DNA of 5,776 bases from a bacterium (GTDB taxonomy: Bacteria; Patescibacteriota; Saccharimonadia; Saccharimonadales; UBA4665): the NCBI GenBank assembly GCA_029549845.1, contig JAKPIL010000039.1:1-5776 (forward strand), read 5' to 3'. Below the pieces are notes generated by a model. It was not told the DNA's origin. It made no database searches and saw nothing but the letters and a program-made list of their open reading frames with translations. A program made the position numbers and the translations under genes. Shown here in pieces: positions 5,573-5,776 of this stretch (positions are counted from its first letter, which is position 1; each line of letters begins with the position of its first letter).

Positions 5573-5610
5573 TATAAAAAAGACCAGGTTCGCTTGGTCT
5601 TTTTTATATG
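5571..5610 (+). terminator. Bidirectional intrinsic terminator of tRNA-Leu with UUCG loop
   Basis: Positions 5571-5588 and 5593-5610 form an 18-bp stem with one G-T wobble around a TTCG tetraloop. The core is GACCAGG/CTTGGTC flanked by A6 on the left and T6 on the right, so it can terminate on both strands. The stem includes the last two bases of the tRNA CCA, so termination and 3' processing are very close. Confidence 0.92.
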
Positions 5611-5662
5611 TATGATGTTCAATGCTTCAAGCGCGCTGCAGTGCGATAGCAGACATAAAGTG

Positions 5663-5678
5663 CAAGTCCTCGCGTCCG
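5663..5678 (+). repeat. Partial copy of the tRNA-Leu 3' region (T-arm/acceptor)
   Basis: Sixteen bases match 5552-5567 of tRNA-Leu with one mismatch (CAAGTCCTC then CGTCCG with one base differing between them). The match starts in the T-loop and ends within the acceptor 3' strand, and flanks do not match. Such fragments can mark an old integration site or tRNA duplication. It is short enough to be coincidence. The surrounding 5611-5745 holds no supported gene. Confidence 0.35.
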
Positions 5679-5726
5679 AGACTGGAGATAACCCAGAAGC
5701 TTTACGTGCTTTACGGCAAATTAACT

Positions 5727-5755
5727 CAAAACAGTGCTTCTCATACGCAAAACAG
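5727..5755 (+). repeat. Direct repeat CAAAACAG, 21-bp period
   Basis: CAAAACAG occurs at 5727-5734 and 5748-5755, two helical turns apart. The second copy is inside the right inverted-repeat arm. It may be part of a binding region for a gene beyond the window. Weak evidence. Confidence 0.3.
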
Positions 5756-5776
5756 GTCATTTTTACGTCAGGAGTT
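5746..5776 (+). repeat. Right arm of 31-bp perfect inverted repeat (cut by window end)
   Basis: This is the exact reverse complement of 5188-5218. It carries two of the phased GTCA motifs (5756-5759 and 5767-5770). In the left copy a third follows at the next helical turn, at positions that would lie just beyond this window. If the match continues, a rightward promoter like that of the kinase block should follow. Confidence 0.93.

Noticed and set aside
5699..5715. Short tandem repeat GCTTTACG with 9-bp period
   Set aside because: Only two 8-bp copies, with no associated promoter or structure; too short to support a function.
5551..5760. Minus-strand 69-residue ORF
   Set aside because: It runs through the tRNA-Leu terminator and into the tRNA in antisense, starts inside the repeat arm, and has no recognisable domain or ribosome site.

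Overview
The window looks like a piece of a bacterial chromosome with roughly balanced base composition (judged by eye). It shows no phage, plasmid or insertion-sequence genes. Three traits hint at a reduced-genome lineage of the Candidatus Saccharibacteria/Patescibacteria type: a SecE with a long N-terminal extension, genes that appear to be leaderless, and very compact intergenic spaces. No marker here fixes the taxonomy, so this is a moderate-to-low confidence guess.

Layout from left to right: (1) 1-929, minus strand: the conserved secE-nusG pair. nusG runs off the left edge near its C-terminus. secE starts with GTG. The pair is preceded by a good -35/-10 promoter and a short leader that can form two hairpins, the first followed by a U-tract. 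(2) 1047-2561, plus strand: a membrane-bound family 2 glycosyltransferase. Its only visible promoter element, an extended -10, places transcription start on the A of the ATG. (3) 2634-5149, minus strand: a three-gene block transcribed as P-loop kinase, then YgjP-like zinc metallopeptidase, then soluble PAS histidine kinase. Junctions are 1 and 4 nt. The histidine kinase also has its own extended -10 with the same leaderless geometry as the glycosyltransferase. The block converges on the glycosyltransferase at a 9-bp perfect hairpin. (4) 5341-5608: divergent tRNA-Val(UAC, minus) and tRNA-Leu(GAG, plus), each with a recognisable promoter and a strong intrinsic terminator. (5) 5188-5218 and 5746-5776: a 31-bp perfect inverted repeat that brackets the tRNA pair. 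Its left arm abuts the -35 of the kinase promoter and its right arm is cut by the window edge.

How the genes fit together: secE and nusG supply the preprotein translocase subunit and the transcription elongation factor, a classic housekeeping pair. The glycosyltransferase probably modifies a lipid or envelope polymer at the membrane. The kinase/metallopeptidase/histidine kinase block has no obvious shared pathway. No response regulator is present, so the histidine kinase is an orphan within this window.

The most unusual features are the inverted repeat around the tRNA pair, with helically phased TGAC motifs at the adjoining promoter; the recurring extended -10/ATG module that predicts leaderless mRNAs; and the terminator-like hairpin at the very start of the secE-nusG transcript. 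The stretches 5219-5309 and 5611-5745 hold no supported gene.
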